The notes beneath the pieces are model-generated. The model worked only from the letters and a program-made list of their open reading frames with translations. It had not been told where the DNA came from and ran no database searches. The position numbers and the translations under genes were made by a program. A stretch of DNA of 64,000 bases from Cyclobacteriaceae bacterium (lineage in GTDB: Bacteria > Bacteroidota > Bacteroidia > Cytophagales > Cyclobacteriaceae): NCBI GenBank assembly GCA_028285445.1, contig JANQPQ010000050.1, positions 62,001 through 126,000 on the forward strand, written 5' to 3'. This document shows, one piece after another, positions 18,358 through 27,179 of the stretch. Positions within the stretch are counted from its first letter, which is position 1, and each line of letters begins with the position of its first letter.

Positions 18358-20748
18358 ATGACTAGGCTTTCGGTCATATTGATTCTCGCCTCTTCTTCCC
18401 TTACCAAGCCTTCCCTGGCTCAGGATTGTCAATTCCGGCTATACGGAACAATTAGTGATGGGGAAAAGCAAATTTTGCCTGGTGCAACTGTTATGATTAG
18501 AGAACTTGGCAAAGGTGTTGTTGCTAACGAAAAGGGAAATTTTGAATTTACTGGCCTCTGCCCCGGCAACTATACAATAGTTGCATCCTTTGTTGGCTAC
18601 CAGCAACTTGAGCAAACAATAGCACTGAATTCCTCTCAGGAAATCAACCCAGAGCTAGTTGAAGACGATCTAATACTTGGTGACGTTACGGTTGAAGGCG
18701 AGCGGCAGAAATTCGATAATTCAGCAATCGCCAGCACGCTTAGCCATGAAGACCTTGAAGGTGTCCAAACCAGAACTTTGGGAGAAATTCTGAGCCAGGT
18801 TGCAGGCGTTAGCACACTGCAGACTGGACCAACGATATTCAAACCTGTAATTCACGGCATGCACAGCCATCGCCTTATGATCCTCAATAATGGTATTAAC
18901 ATTGAGGGACAGCAATGGGGAATAGAACATGCGCCGGAAATTGATCCGTTTATAGCTTCCGAAATAAGTGTAATTAAAGGAGCAGCCGCCGTTAGATATG
19001 GAGCTGATGCTATTGGTGGTGTGGTGGTTATCGACCCACCTTCAATTCACAGTACTGAATCATTTGGCGGAGAACTTAACCTCGGCTATATGACTAACGG
19101 TAGTGTCGGGATTACATCACTAACAGTTGAAAATGGCACTGAAAGTGGTTTAGGATGGCGCCTTCAGGGCACCATTAAGCGAGGTGGTGATTTCCAAACT
19201 CCCAACTACAATCTGACCAACACCGGGGTAAAGGAATACAACTTCACCGGGGCCATTGGATGGGAAGAGGAGAACAAAGGATTAGAGTTGTATGTAAGTA
19301 GTTTTAACAGTGAGCTTGGAATATTGAGAGGCGCCCATATCGGAAACCTCACTGACCTTGCGGAAGCCATAGGTAGAACTGAACCATTTTTTATTGAAGA
19401 TTTTTCGTATGACATCAATAACCCCCGGCAGCAAGTAAGCCATCACCTGCTAAAGTTTAAAGCTTTTGCCGACGCAGGCAATTTAGGGAGAGTTACAGCT
19501 CAATATGGCTTCCAGTACAATCAGCGAAAAGAGTTTGATGTGAGGAGGGCTGGCCGCAGCGGCTTGCCGGCCTTGTCTCTTGAGTTAATAACCAATTCCT
19601 TAGATGTTTCACTAGATCACCAATTAGATGCCAATATGGTTGGGGCTTTAGGCATCAGCGGATCATTTAAGGACAATGAGAATGTGCCAGGCACCGGCAT
19701 TAGGCCAATAATACCTGACTACGAACGTGGAACTATCGGGGTTTACCTTGTTGAAAAATACGTTACCGGTAACTGGAGCCTTGATGCTGGGTTGAGGTTT
19801 GATCATCAAACACTGAACGTATTTACCTTCGACGCACAAAATGATCTAATTAAGCCTGGCTTTAGTTTTAACAATATTTCGGCAAGTTTGGGAGGTGACC
19901 TGATAGTCTCAGATCGCGTTACGTTAAGTACCAATATTGGTCGATCTGTTAGGCCGCCTCACCCATTTGAACTTTTCAGTCAAGGCCTGCATACTGGTAC
20001 TGGATCTATTGAGGAAGGATTACTAATCGATGGAGGCCAGGTTGCTGCCATTCCAAGTAGTGGCAATATTCGCAGCGAGGAATCATGGAAATGGTCCTCG
20101 ACACTGAAAGTAAATACCAATAAGGTGCACATTGATCTTACTACCTACTATAATCTCATTGATAATTTTGTATTCCTTAGCCCAAAAGAAACCAGGCTTA
20201 CTATAAGAGGAGCATTTCCGGTTTTCCAATACTCTCAAACTGATGCGGTGTTTACAGGTGTTGATTTTGAGTTTGATATGGACCTGACGGAAAAGCTAAG
20301 TTTACATAGCCACTCCAGCCTAATATGGGCAAAGGACCAAACACGAGATAGCTACCTGACTTTCATTCCTGCTCAGACCTTTGATAACTCTCTGGATTAT
20401 GATCTAGGGGAGGTGGGAAAATTCAAAAATATTGAAGTCTCGTTATCGCTATTGAATGTACTACAACAAAACCGAGCTCCAAGGGTGGTTCCGATCTCGG
20501 AACTTGAAACTAGCACTTCGAATGATGTGTTCGATTTTATTCCTGCACCCGAGGGCTACAATCTGGTGAACTTAGATTTTGGTTTTAAAGTACCAGCATT
20601 CAAAGATAAGGAGTTGAGTTTTAGGATGGGGATAGAGAATATATTCAATACATCCTACAGGGATTACATGAATCGTCTGAAATACTATGCCGACGATATC
20701 GGCAGAAATTTTTCGTTCAGTCTAAAATATGATTTTCACGCTCACTAA
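18358..20748 (+). CDS. TonB-dependent outer membrane receptor (ZnuD/metal type)
   Basis: About 796 residues from the ATG at 18358; an upstream TTG at 18340 would fall inside the promoter. A signal peptide ends near SLAQ. Residues about 25-110 are a carboxypeptidase-regulatory-like beta-sandwich (PGATVMIRELGKGVVANEKG). The plug (about 125-220) contains PVIHGMHSHRLMILNNG, EGQQWGIEHAPEIDPF and AAAVRYGADAIGG; the rest is a 22-strand barrel ending YDFHAH. The His-rich plug motif HGMHSH resembles ZnuD-like receptors, suggesting zinc or another metal complex as cargo (inference). The partner lipoprotein follows after 39 bases and a terminator closes the unit. Confidence 0.88.
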   Translation: MTRLSVILILASSSLTKPSLAQDCQFRLYGTISDGEKQILPGATVMIRELGKGVVANEKGNFEFTGLCPGNYTIVASFVGYQQLEQTIALNSSQEINPELVEDDLILGDVTVEGERQKFDNSAIASTLSHEDLEGVQTRTLGEILSQVAGVSTLQTGPTIFKPVIHGMHSHRLMILNNGINIEGQQWGIEHAPEIDPFIASEISVIKGAAAVRYGADAIGGVVVIDPPSIHSTESFGGELNLGYMTNGSVGITSLTVENGTESGLGWRLQGTIKRGGDFQTPNYNLTNTGVKEYNFTGAIGWEEENKGLELYVSSFNSELGILRGAHIGNLTDLAEAIGRTEPFFIEDFSYDINNPRQQVSHHLLKFKAFADAGNLGRVTAQYGFQYNQRKEFDVRRAGRSGLPALSLELITNSLDVSLDHQLDANMVGALGISGSFKDNENVPGTGIRPIIPDYERGTIGVYLVEKYVTGNWSLDAGLRFDHQTLNVFTFDAQNDLIKPGFSFNNISASLGGDLIVSDRVTLSTNIGRSVRPPHPFELFSQGLHTGTGSIEEGLLIDGGQVAAIPSSGNIRSEESWKWSSTLKVNTNKVHIDLTTYYNLIDNFVFLSPKETRLTIRGAFPVFQYSQTDAVFTGVDFEFDMDLTEKLSLHSHSSLIWAKDQTRDSYLTFIPAQTFDNSLDYDLGEVGKFKNIEVSLSLLNVLQQNRAPRVVPISELETSTSNDVFDFIPAPEGYNLVNLDFGFKVPAFKDKELSFRMGIENIFNTSYRDYMNRLKYYADDIGRNFSFSLKYDFHAH

Positions 20749-20787
20749 TTAATAAACATGTATAAAGTCGAAAATTCGTTTTTAACT

Positions 20788-21369
20788 ATGAAACCTTTGA
20801 AAAACCTTTTTTATTGCCTTTCACTACTTGCAACAATGTTGCTTGTAGTTAGTTGTGATGATGATGATCCGGATCCAGAGAATCCGGAGGAATTGATTAC
20901 AACAGTAAACATTACCTTAACCCCAACTGGTACCGGTGGTACTGTAGTAACATGGAGTTTTGTCGATCTAGATGGAGAGGGTGGTAACGCGCCAACCATA
21001 ACGGCACCAGCTCTGGCTGCTGGAACTACCTACAACGCTGCGATCGAACTCTTGAATGAGTCTGAAACTCCTGCTGAGGATATTACTGCGGAAGTGTCTG
21101 GCGAGGCGTTGGATCACCAGTTCTTCTTTACAGGAACTGCAATCACAAATCAACTGGTAAGCTTAACCTACGACGACGAAGATTCTGAGAGTAATCCTAT
21201 TGGCCTCAAATTCATTTTAACTACCGGCCAGACCGGAGGAACAGGCACGTTGACTGTTACTCTTCGTCACGAGCCAGACAAGAATGCAACAGGCGTATCT
21301 AGTGGAGATATTACCAATGCTGGTGGCGAAACCGATATTGAGGTCGATTTCGACGTAGTAGTCCAGTAA
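20788..21369 (+). CDS. lipoprotein partner of the TonB receptor
   Basis: About 193 residues from the ATG at 20788, chosen because it starts a clean lipoprotein signal (MKPLKNLFY..., lipobox VVSC) while the ATG at 20758 adds ten unrelated residues. After Cys comes an Asp/Glu/Pro linker (CDDDDPDPENPEE) and a beta-rich domain with the conserved pieces DGEGGNAPTI, DHQFFF, and at the end TLRHEPDKNATGV and SGDITNAGGETD. I recognise this as a Bacteroidota lipoprotein family usually encoded next to TonB receptors and often labelled type 1 periplasmic-binding-fold; its function is unproven. His and acidic residues could bind metal. Confidence 0.7.
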   Translation: MKPLKNLFYCLSLLATMLLVVSCDDDDPDPENPEELITTVNITLTPTGTGGTVVTWSFVDLDGEGGNAPTITAPALAAGTTYNAAIELLNESETPAEDITAEVSGEALDHQFFFTGTAITNQLVSLTYDDEDSESNPIGLKFILTTGQTGGTGTLTVTLRHEPDKNATGVSSGDITNAGGETDIEVDFDVVVQ

Positions 21370-21393
21370 CAGTAGTAGTTCGATTAATTACAG

Positions 21394-21421
21394 ATAGGGA
21401 GTCCTCGGGCTCCCTATTGTT
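21394..21421 (+). terminator. intrinsic terminator of the TonB receptor operon
   Basis: ATAGGGAG (21394-21401) and CTCCCTAT (21410-21417) form a perfect 8-bp stem with an 8-base loop, followed on the plus strand by TGTTTT. It overlaps the last codon of hisA on the other strand; the minus side lacks a T-run, so it works for the plus-strand lipoprotein gene. Confidence 0.7.
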
Positions 21422-22142
21422 TTACCAGGAAGTGCTCAAGGTCTTTTAGGGTGATGTGATCTTCATAAAAGGCTTTACCAAAGATAGCTGCAAATACACC
21501 CATCTCGTTAAGCCGATCTATATCAGCGACATTACGCACCCCGCCACTTGCTAACACGCAAATTCCATCAAAGCGTTTGATTATCTCTTGGTACAACTTG
21601 AAGTTGGGCCCTTGTAATAAACCGTCACGTGAAATGTCTGTGATTTTCACATATTTCAATCCCCGTGAGTAGAAGTAATCAATATGATCGAATAAGTCAA
21701 TGTCTGTATTTCTTTGCCACCCACTAACAGCAATTTTCCCATCGAGGGCGTCAGCACCGAGGGTGATTTTTTCTCTTCCGTAAGAAATTATCCAGGAAGC
21801 GAACAGCTCTTTATTTTCTACAGAAATACTAGCGGCGGTAATATAGCTGGCTCCATATTCATAGGCCTTACTAATGTCACCATCTGTGTGTATGCCACCT
21901 GTAAAATCTATCTTCAAATTGGTGTGGCCATTTATTGCCTCAAGAATGTGGTAATTTATCGGAGAGCTCCTTTGTGCACCATCAAGGTCTACAAGGTGTA
22001 ATACCTCAATACCATGGTCTTCAAACCGCTTAGCCAGGTCCACCGGGCTTTCGGCATACTCTTTTTCATTGGAGTAGTCTCCGCGTTGTAATCTTACTAT
22101 TTTACCACCGAGAATAGATATGGATGGTATTATTTGAATCAT
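21414..22142 (-). CDS. hisA: HisA-type phosphoribosylformimino-AICAR phosphate isomerase
   Basis: A 242-residue TIM barrel matching HisA, the Amadori isomerase of histidine synthesis (ProFAR to PRFAR). Phosphate-binding motifs DFTGGIHTDGDI and ASGGVRNVADI are present, as are the LGADALDGKIAVSGWQ segment with the second catalytic Asp and HLVDLDGAQ. The start IIPSISILGGKIVRL differs from the canonical IPAID: the first catalytic Asp (Asp8 in Thermotoga numbering) is Ser9 here. No other his gene is in the window; the gene stands alone between convergent neighbours. It may be the working enzyme with changed chemistry or a paralogue. Confidence 0.8.
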   Translation of the reverse strand: MIQIIPSISILGGKIVRLQRGDYSNEKEYAESPVDLAKRFEDHGIEVLHLVDLDGAQRSSPINYHILEAINGHTNLKIDFTGGIHTDGDISKAYEYGASYITAASISVENKELFASWIISYGREKITLGADALDGKIAVSGWQRNTDIDLFDHIDYFYSRGLKYVKITDISRDGLLQGPNFKLYQEIIKRFDGICVLASGGVRNVADIDRLNEMGVFAAIFGKAFYEDHITLKDLEHFLVKQ

Positions 22143-22293
22143 TAGGTTTTTTGGTTCAGAGATAATTTACCCTTTGCAGCTCCTAACCTGCGCTTATTAG
22201 TTCTATAGGAATTAATGGATCAATTTACCAACGCAAATAAATCCTGCATTCCTGAAACCAAGAAATTAAGGGTGAATAGGAAAAATAGTGATA

Positions 22294-22986
22294 TTATTTG
22301 AGATTTACAAGTTTAAAACCCTGTCCGTGGATGGTGATTATCTTAACCGAATCATCGATTTTGAGGTATTTTCGCAGCTTAGCAATGTAAACATCCATGC
22401 TCCTTGCATTGAAGTAACTATCGTCTCTCCAGATCATTTTTAAGGCAACTGAGCGCTCTAATACCTCATTCATATTCTGAACCAACAGCAGTAGTAGATC
22501 GGCCTCTTTGGAGGTTAATTTGTACTCCTTAACTGGGTGGATTAGCCTTTGTTGGTCGTAGTAAAGTGTGAAATCGCTGAATTCAAAAGTCTTGTGTACC
22601 TGCTGCACGTCTCTACCATTAGTCCTTCTGATAATAGCTTCTAACCTCAGTAGCAGTTCCTCCATACTAAAAGGCTTGGTGATATAATCGTCTGCTCCAA
22701 CCTTAAAACCCTCTATAGTATCTTCCTTTAAATTTTTGGCTGTTAGGAAAATAAAAGGAGTTTTCTTATCCAGCGTTCGAATATCTTTTGCGACGGAAAA
22801 ACCATCTTTTTTTGGCATCATAATATCCAGAATACAAAGATCATATTGCTGATTCTTGAAGCTCTCAACACCTTGCTCCCCATCTCTACATAGATCTGTT
22901 TCGTATCCCTTTAATTCCAAATACTCCTTCAGAATTTGGCCCAAATTCAAGTCATCCTCAACTATTAGTATGCGTTTATCAGCCAT
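22294..22986 (-). CDS. OmpR/PhoB-family response regulator
   Basis: A 230-residue regulator. The receiver domain (1-120) has the acidic pair Asp11/Asp12, phospho-acceptor Asp54 in ILDIMMP, Thr in FLTAK and Lys in ITKPFS. The C-terminal winged helix (about 135-230) contains LTSKEADLLLLL and ARSMDVYIAKLRKYL, typical of OmpR/PhoB. It overlaps the 3' end of the histidine kinase by 8 bases, so the two are translated together. The pair resembles the RprX/RprY type of Bacteroides. Targets are unknown; the divergent T9SS protein gene is a candidate by position. Confidence 0.92.
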   Translation of the reverse strand: MADKRILIVEDDLNLGQILKEYLELKGYETDLCRDGEQGVESFKNQQYDLCILDIMMPKKDGFSVAKDIRTLDKKTPFIFLTAKNLKEDTIEGFKVGADDYITKPFSMEELLLRLEAIIRRTNGRDVQQVHKTFEFSDFTLYYDQQRLIHPVKEYKLTSKEADLLLLLVQNMNEVLERSVALKMIWRDDSYFNARSMDVYIAKLRKYLKIDDSVKIITIHGQGFKLVNLK

Positions 22987-24571
22987 CTGCTAATGGTAAT
23001 TCAATTGTAAATGTTGTACCCCTACCCAATTCTGACTCAACCAGAATCTGACCACCATGTGCATCTACTATGCTTTTGACGTATGTCAAGCCCAGTCCGA
23101 ATCCCTTTACATCATGGAGGTTCCCGGTCGGCACTCTGTAAAATTTCTCGAAAATGCGCTTTTGCTGGTCATTTGACATCCCCCGGCCTTTATCAGCAAC
23201 GGCTATACTTACCATGCTGCCTACCACCTTTACAGAAACTGTAATTTTCGGGGGCTTTGTAGAATACTTGCTTGCATTGTCTAGTAGATTGTAAATTATG
23301 TTGGACAGATGGACGGGGTCGCCACTTACCAAAACTCCCTTGTTCTCGCATGATACAGCTACATCACCCTCCTTGGCTTCAATCTGAAGCTTTATGCTAG
23401 TCACTGCCTTCTCAACAATTTCCTTAACATCTAAGGATTCAAACTTGAGTTTAATGTCTCTTCTTTCTAATGTAGCTACCTGCAACACCCTTTCAACCTG
23501 CTGGCCTAACCTGCGATTTTCATCTTTGATAATCTGCAAATACCGTTGGTAGGTATCCCTATTATTTACTACTTCATCTTCGTTGAGGGCCTGGCAGGCC
23601 AAAGACACAGTTGCAATAGGTGTCTTAAACTCATGGGTCATGTTGTTAATGAAGTCAGTCTTGATCTCAGAGACTTTCTTCTGCCTGAGAATGATCAGTA
23701 TAGCGTAGGTGAAACAACCTAAAATTATGATCAATAGCACAAGAGAGGAAGCAAGGGTTGCCCAAATTTGCCTAAACAGAAACTGACCCTCATCGGGAAA
23801 ATTAACCATTAAATAATGAGCATTGTCAATAATATCATTTGGGAAAAGACTGGCTTTCAGGTCTGATTTTCTAAGATCCTCATGCTGCTCGGTATTTGAA
23901 ATAATCATGCTGTTGTTGCGAGAATCCACAACCCCAAACTCGTATTCAATGTGAATCCCCTTCTCGGTTAAGCTTTCCTTCAGCAAGGAATCCAGGGTAG
24001 CCGGATGAATTCGCTTTTTGATCTTTTTTGGTCCGGAAAGTATCTCCTCCAAAACGATAGTAACCATCTCCGACTTGTTGGATAGTTTGCCAACCTTCAG
24101 CTTAAGATTGTCAGTACCTACAACAGTGTCGGCTGTAAGCTCAATCTCCGCCTGTTCCTTAGGCGGCACTTGTACCCTTACTTTTGTTTGGCCATCAATG
24201 TGGAGGGTCTCTACGCTGTCATTTGAAAAATACCATAGTCTTGAACTGGAAGAGGTGATGTGAGTAGAGTCATATCCATCTACCATGCGGCTGCTTTTCA
24301 TTAGATCCCTGATGCGATTTGGTGCATCATGTATAAATTCATTCTCATCAAGCCCCGCAATTTTCTCTACACTTTTGGCTGTAAAGAAAAGAGCTTCTTG
24401 CCGCTCCAATCGATCAGTAACATAGCGGAGACTTTCGCTTACATCTCTATGAAACCTCTCATTGTTCAGCCTGATGGCACTGTTTATCCAGTATAACTGA
24501 AAGGCAACCAAGCCCACCAGCGCTAAACTCATTATTGATATTATGACCCAGATCGTTCGCTTCTTCATCAT
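22979..24571 (-). CDS. sensor histidine kinase (RprX-like)
   Basis: A 530-residue kinase. TM1 (about 8-30), an extracytoplasmic sensor region of about 240 residues with no recognised fold, and TM2 (about 272-295) precede HisKA with H-box NNMTHEFKTPI (His313). HATPase_c follows with the N box IYNLLDNASKYS, G1 ADKGRGMS, F box and G2 GFGLGLTYVKSI. It autophosphorylates and passes phosphate to the overlapping response regulator. The signal is unknown. A -7-like TACTTTTG on the minus strand lies 35 bases upstream. Confidence 0.92.
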   Translation of the reverse strand: MMKKRTIWVIISIMSLALVGLVAFQLYWINSAIRLNNERFHRDVSESLRYVTDRLERQEALFFTAKSVEKIAGLDENEFIHDAPNRIRDLMKSSRMVDGYDSTHITSSSSRLWYFSNDSVETLHIDGQTKVRVQVPPKEQAEIELTADTVVGTDNLKLKVGKLSNKSEMVTIVLEEILSGPKKIKKRIHPATLDSLLKESLTEKGIHIEYEFGVVDSRNNSMIISNTEQHEDLRKSDLKASLFPNDIIDNAHYLMVNFPDEGQFLFRQIWATLASSLVLLIIILGCFTYAILIILRQKKVSEIKTDFINNMTHEFKTPIATVSLACQALNEDEVVNNRDTYQRYLQIIKDENRRLGQQVERVLQVATLERRDIKLKFESLDVKEIVEKAVTSIKLQIEAKEGDVAVSCENKGVLVSGDPVHLSNIIYNLLDNASKYSTKPPKITVSVKVVGSMVSIAVADKGRGMSNDQQKRIFEKFYRVPTGNLHDVKGFGLGLTYVKSIVDAHGGQILVESELGRGTTFTIELPLADG

Positions 24572-24605
24572 TATTTGATCTCCGAAAGTATACGGGCGAT
24601 GATTA

Positions 24606-24613
24606 CAAAAGTA
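24606..24613 (-). promoter_or_regulatory. TAnnTTTG -7 element before the histidine kinase
   Basis: Minus-strand TACTTTTG, 34 bases before the kinase ATG. No clear -33 TTG. It lies in the 140-base divergent region shared with the T9SS-cargo gene. Confidence 0.35.
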
Positions 24614-24712
24614 TGGGATCAGGAAGCCTGAGGTATGAAATTAACATTTTTTAACATCCTTTAACCAAGCATTAACCGCGAAAACTAGTGCCATTGCGTA
24701 GATTAGAATATT

Positions 24713-25801
24713 ATGGTTAACAACTTAATTAAAATGAATAGAAGTTTAACACGGGGCATATTGGTCCTCATCTTTTTTACAACGGCAGCCCATCTCTCCT
24801 CGGCTCAGAACAGCAATAATGAGGGTGAGCCTAAGATCAGAATCAAGATTCAGAAAGATATTAACGGGAAAAAGGAGACCATTGAAAAAAGCTATGGCAG
24901 TATCGAAGATATGAAGCTCGATCCTGACCTTAAGGATGGCAAGTTCAACATTTGGTTTGGAGATGGACTGGACGGAGACATCTCTCTTTTTCTCAAGGAG
25001 GGAATCTTAGGCGACGATAAGTTTGATGCCTTGTTTGATGATTTCGATTTTGGCCAAGGCCATAATCTACATTCGTTTAAGAACGGCATAACGCTTAAAT
25101 CAAATTCAGGTCGAATTACCATAGAAAAAGACGGAGAAACTCTTAGCCTGCGTAGAGACGAGAATGGCGACATTTTTATTATTGAAGATGGTGAAGAGAT
25201 ACATCTGGATGATTACGACAACGACGCCAAGCTTCAGCACTTTGACTACGACAACAGAGAAGACTTGAAGCAAAATCTTGGCAAGAGTGGAACATTTATT
25301 TTTCGAAGCAACCCATCTGAGCATTTCGAGGAAATGGAGAAACGGCTGCGGGAAATGTTGGATGGTTTAGATCGTGGAAATTTTGATCTCGATAACGATG
25401 AGGATGTGGACGTTTTGAAACTTGACAGAAACGATGGAGACAATGGAGTGAAGATTATTGTGCGGGTATTTAACAAAATTAGGGTGGAAGAAATTGGCAA
25501 GGAAGAAGAGCTCAGCGAGGACCTACATCTAGATGACAAAGAACCTCTCTGGCTGGACAGGCTCAGTTTTTACCCGAATCCCAGTGAGGGCCGTTTTACG
25601 GTTTCATTTGAAGCTGATGCTGCTCCCCTGTCTTTAAAAATTGTAGACATCACTGGTAGAACTGTTTATGAAGAAGATCTTGGACAATTTAGCGGGTATT
25701 ACAATCAGGAAATTGATTTGTCGGGTCAAGACCGAGGGATTTACATACTCCAGGTTACCCAGGGGAACAAGGTTAATAGTAAGAAGTTGATTTTGGAATG
25801 A
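24713..25801 (+). CDS. secreted acidic protein with T9SS type A sorting domain
   Basis: A 362-residue protein. A signal peptide ends near LSSAQ (the ATG at 24734 is an equally good start). The middle (about 35-270) is very rich in Asp, Glu and Lys with no recognised domain. The last 75 residues are a type A T9SS sorting domain: SFYPNPSEGRF, LKIVDITGRTVY, GIYILQVTQG and a final KKLILE. It is therefore carried over the outer membrane by the type IX system and probably attached to the surface or released. It is divergent from a two-component system and closed by a terminator. Confidence 0.85.
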   Translation: MVNNLIKMNRSLTRGILVLIFFTTAAHLSSAQNSNNEGEPKIRIKIQKDINGKKETIEKSYGSIEDMKLDPDLKDGKFNIWFGDGLDGDISLFLKEGILGDDKFDALFDDFDFGQGHNLHSFKNGITLKSNSGRITIEKDGETLSLRRDENGDIFIIEDGEEIHLDDYDNDAKLQHFDYDNREDLKQNLGKSGTFIFRSNPSEHFEEMEKRLREMLDGLDRGNFDLDNDEDVDVLKLDRNDGDNGVKIIVRVFNKIRVEEIGKEEELSEDLHLDDKEPLWLDRLSFYPNPSEGRFTVSFEADAAPLSLKIVDITGRTVYEEDLGQFSGYYNQEIDLSGQDRGIYILQVTQGNKVNSKKLILE

Positions 25802-25820
25802 ATCAAAGTTTGGTCTATAC

Positions 25821-25852
25821 AAAGGGAGGAGCAGAAGCTTCTCCCTTTTTTT
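25821..25852 (+). terminator. intrinsic terminator of the T9SS-cargo gene
   Basis: AAAGGGAGGAG (25821-25831) pairs with CTTCTCCCTTT (25838-25848), one G-T pair, loop CAGAAG, followed by a run of T. Lies 20 bases after the stop codon. Confidence 0.8.
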
Positions 25853-25912
25853 GTGTCATTAATTTCCCCTGCCACACCAATCAATTCAGTACCAAACATT
25901 CCATCAAACCTA

Positions 25913-25920
25913 TATATTTG
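25913..25920 (+). promoter_or_regulatory. TAnnTTTG -7 element of lysA
   Basis: TATATTTG, exact match to the -7 consensus, 23 bases before the lysA ATG and after a terminator, so a promoter is needed here. No obvious -33 TTG. Confidence 0.5.
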
Positions 25921-25943
25921 CACACAATTACAGGTACAGGAAA

Positions 25944-27179
25944 ATGGAATTAAACCAAGCCAATAAGTACGAAATACAGGGAGTAAACCTGGAAGAAGTG
26001 GCAAATGAGTACGGTACACCACTTTACGTTTACGATAGTGAGAAAATACTCCAGCAACTAAATAGCATTAAGGGAGCTTTTTCGGAGCTGAATGTTCGCA
26101 TAAAATACGCCGCAAAGGCACTCACCAATCTAAGCATTCTGAGGTTGCTCAAATCAGAAGGAGCCGAGCTCGACGTAGTTTCCATTGAAGAAGTGCATTT
26201 AGGTCTAAAGGCTGGGTTTAAGCCAGAGGAAATTCTCTATACACCTAATTGTGTTTCATTTGAAGAAATTCAAAAAGCTGTGGATCTAGGCGTTACGATG
26301 AATATCGACAACATTAGTATCCTCGAGCAATTTGGCAATAAATACGGTAAAACAGTTCCATGTTGCATTAGGCTCAACCCTCACATTATGGCTGGCGGCA
26401 ACACGAAAATTTCTACCGGCCATGTCGACTCTAAGTTTGGTATCTCCATTTATCAATTGCCTCATCTACTGAGAGTTATAAAAAGCAATAATATCAACAT
26501 CATTGGCCTCCATATGCATACGGGCTCGGACATTCTTGATGCTGATGTTTTTCTGAAAGTAGCAGAAATATTGTTTGGAATCGCCAAGGACTTCCCCGAT
26601 CTAAGATTTATCGATTTTGGCAGTGGTTTCAAAGTAAAGTATAGGGAGGAGGATATTGTCACCAACGTTTTCGACCTGGGGGCTAAGTTGGCTGATGCTT
26701 TCAAGCGATTTTGTGTTGATTATGGAAGAGAGTTAGAAATCTGGTTTGAACCTGGGAAATTCCTGGTTAGCGAGGCTGGCTTGCTGCTTGTTCGCACCAA
26801 CGTGGTTAAGACTACCCCTGCCACAGTATTTGTAGGTGTTGACTCTGGCATGAATCACCTGCTGCGCCCTATGATGTACGATGCCTATCACGAAATCGTA
26901 AATCTCTCAAACCCTAATGGAACAAGCCGGATCTGTACGGTTGTGGGTTATATCTGCGAAACCGATACATTGGGCTTGGACCGAAAAATAAATGAAGTAC
27001 GAGAAGGTGACCTTTTGGCTATAAAGAATGCTGGAGCTTATGCTTTCAGCATGGCATCAAACTATAACTCAAGGCTCCGGCCAGCGGAGGTACTAATTCA
27101 CAACGGAGAGGCCAAACTAATTAGAAAGCGAGAAACACTTGACGACCTTCTGCGAAACCAGGTGGAGGTAGATATCTAG
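25944..27179 (+). CDS. lysA: diaminopimelate decarboxylase
   Basis: A 411-residue fold-III PLP enzyme that decarboxylates meso-diaminopimelate to L-lysine in the cytoplasm. The PLP lysine is in IKYAAKALTN (about residue 55). Further family marks are GLHMHTGSD, the FGSGFKVKY glycine loop, EPGKFLVSEAG, and the second-subunit residues in GYICETDTLG and GAYAFSMASNYN. Length is normal. It stands alone, with its own -7 element, and converges on rsmI: both stop codons share the palindrome CTAG (27176-27179). Confidence 0.95.
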   Translation: MELNQANKYEIQGVNLEEVANEYGTPLYVYDSEKILQQLNSIKGAFSELNVRIKYAAKALTNLSILRLLKSEGAELDVVSIEEVHLGLKAGFKPEEILYTPNCVSFEEIQKAVDLGVTMNIDNISILEQFGNKYGKTVPCCIRLNPHIMAGGNTKISTGHVDSKFGISIYQLPHLLRVIKSNNINIIGLHMHTGSDILDADVFLKVAEILFGIAKDFPDLRFIDFGSGFKVKYREEDIVTNVFDLGAKLADAFKRFCVDYGRELEIWFEPGKFLVSEAGLLLVRTNVVKTTPATVFVGVDSGMNHLLRPMMYDAYHEIVNLSNPNGTSRICTVVGYICETDTLGLDRKINEVREGDLLAIKNAGAYAFSMASNYNSRLRPAEVLIHNGEAKLIRKRETLDDLLRNQVEVDI

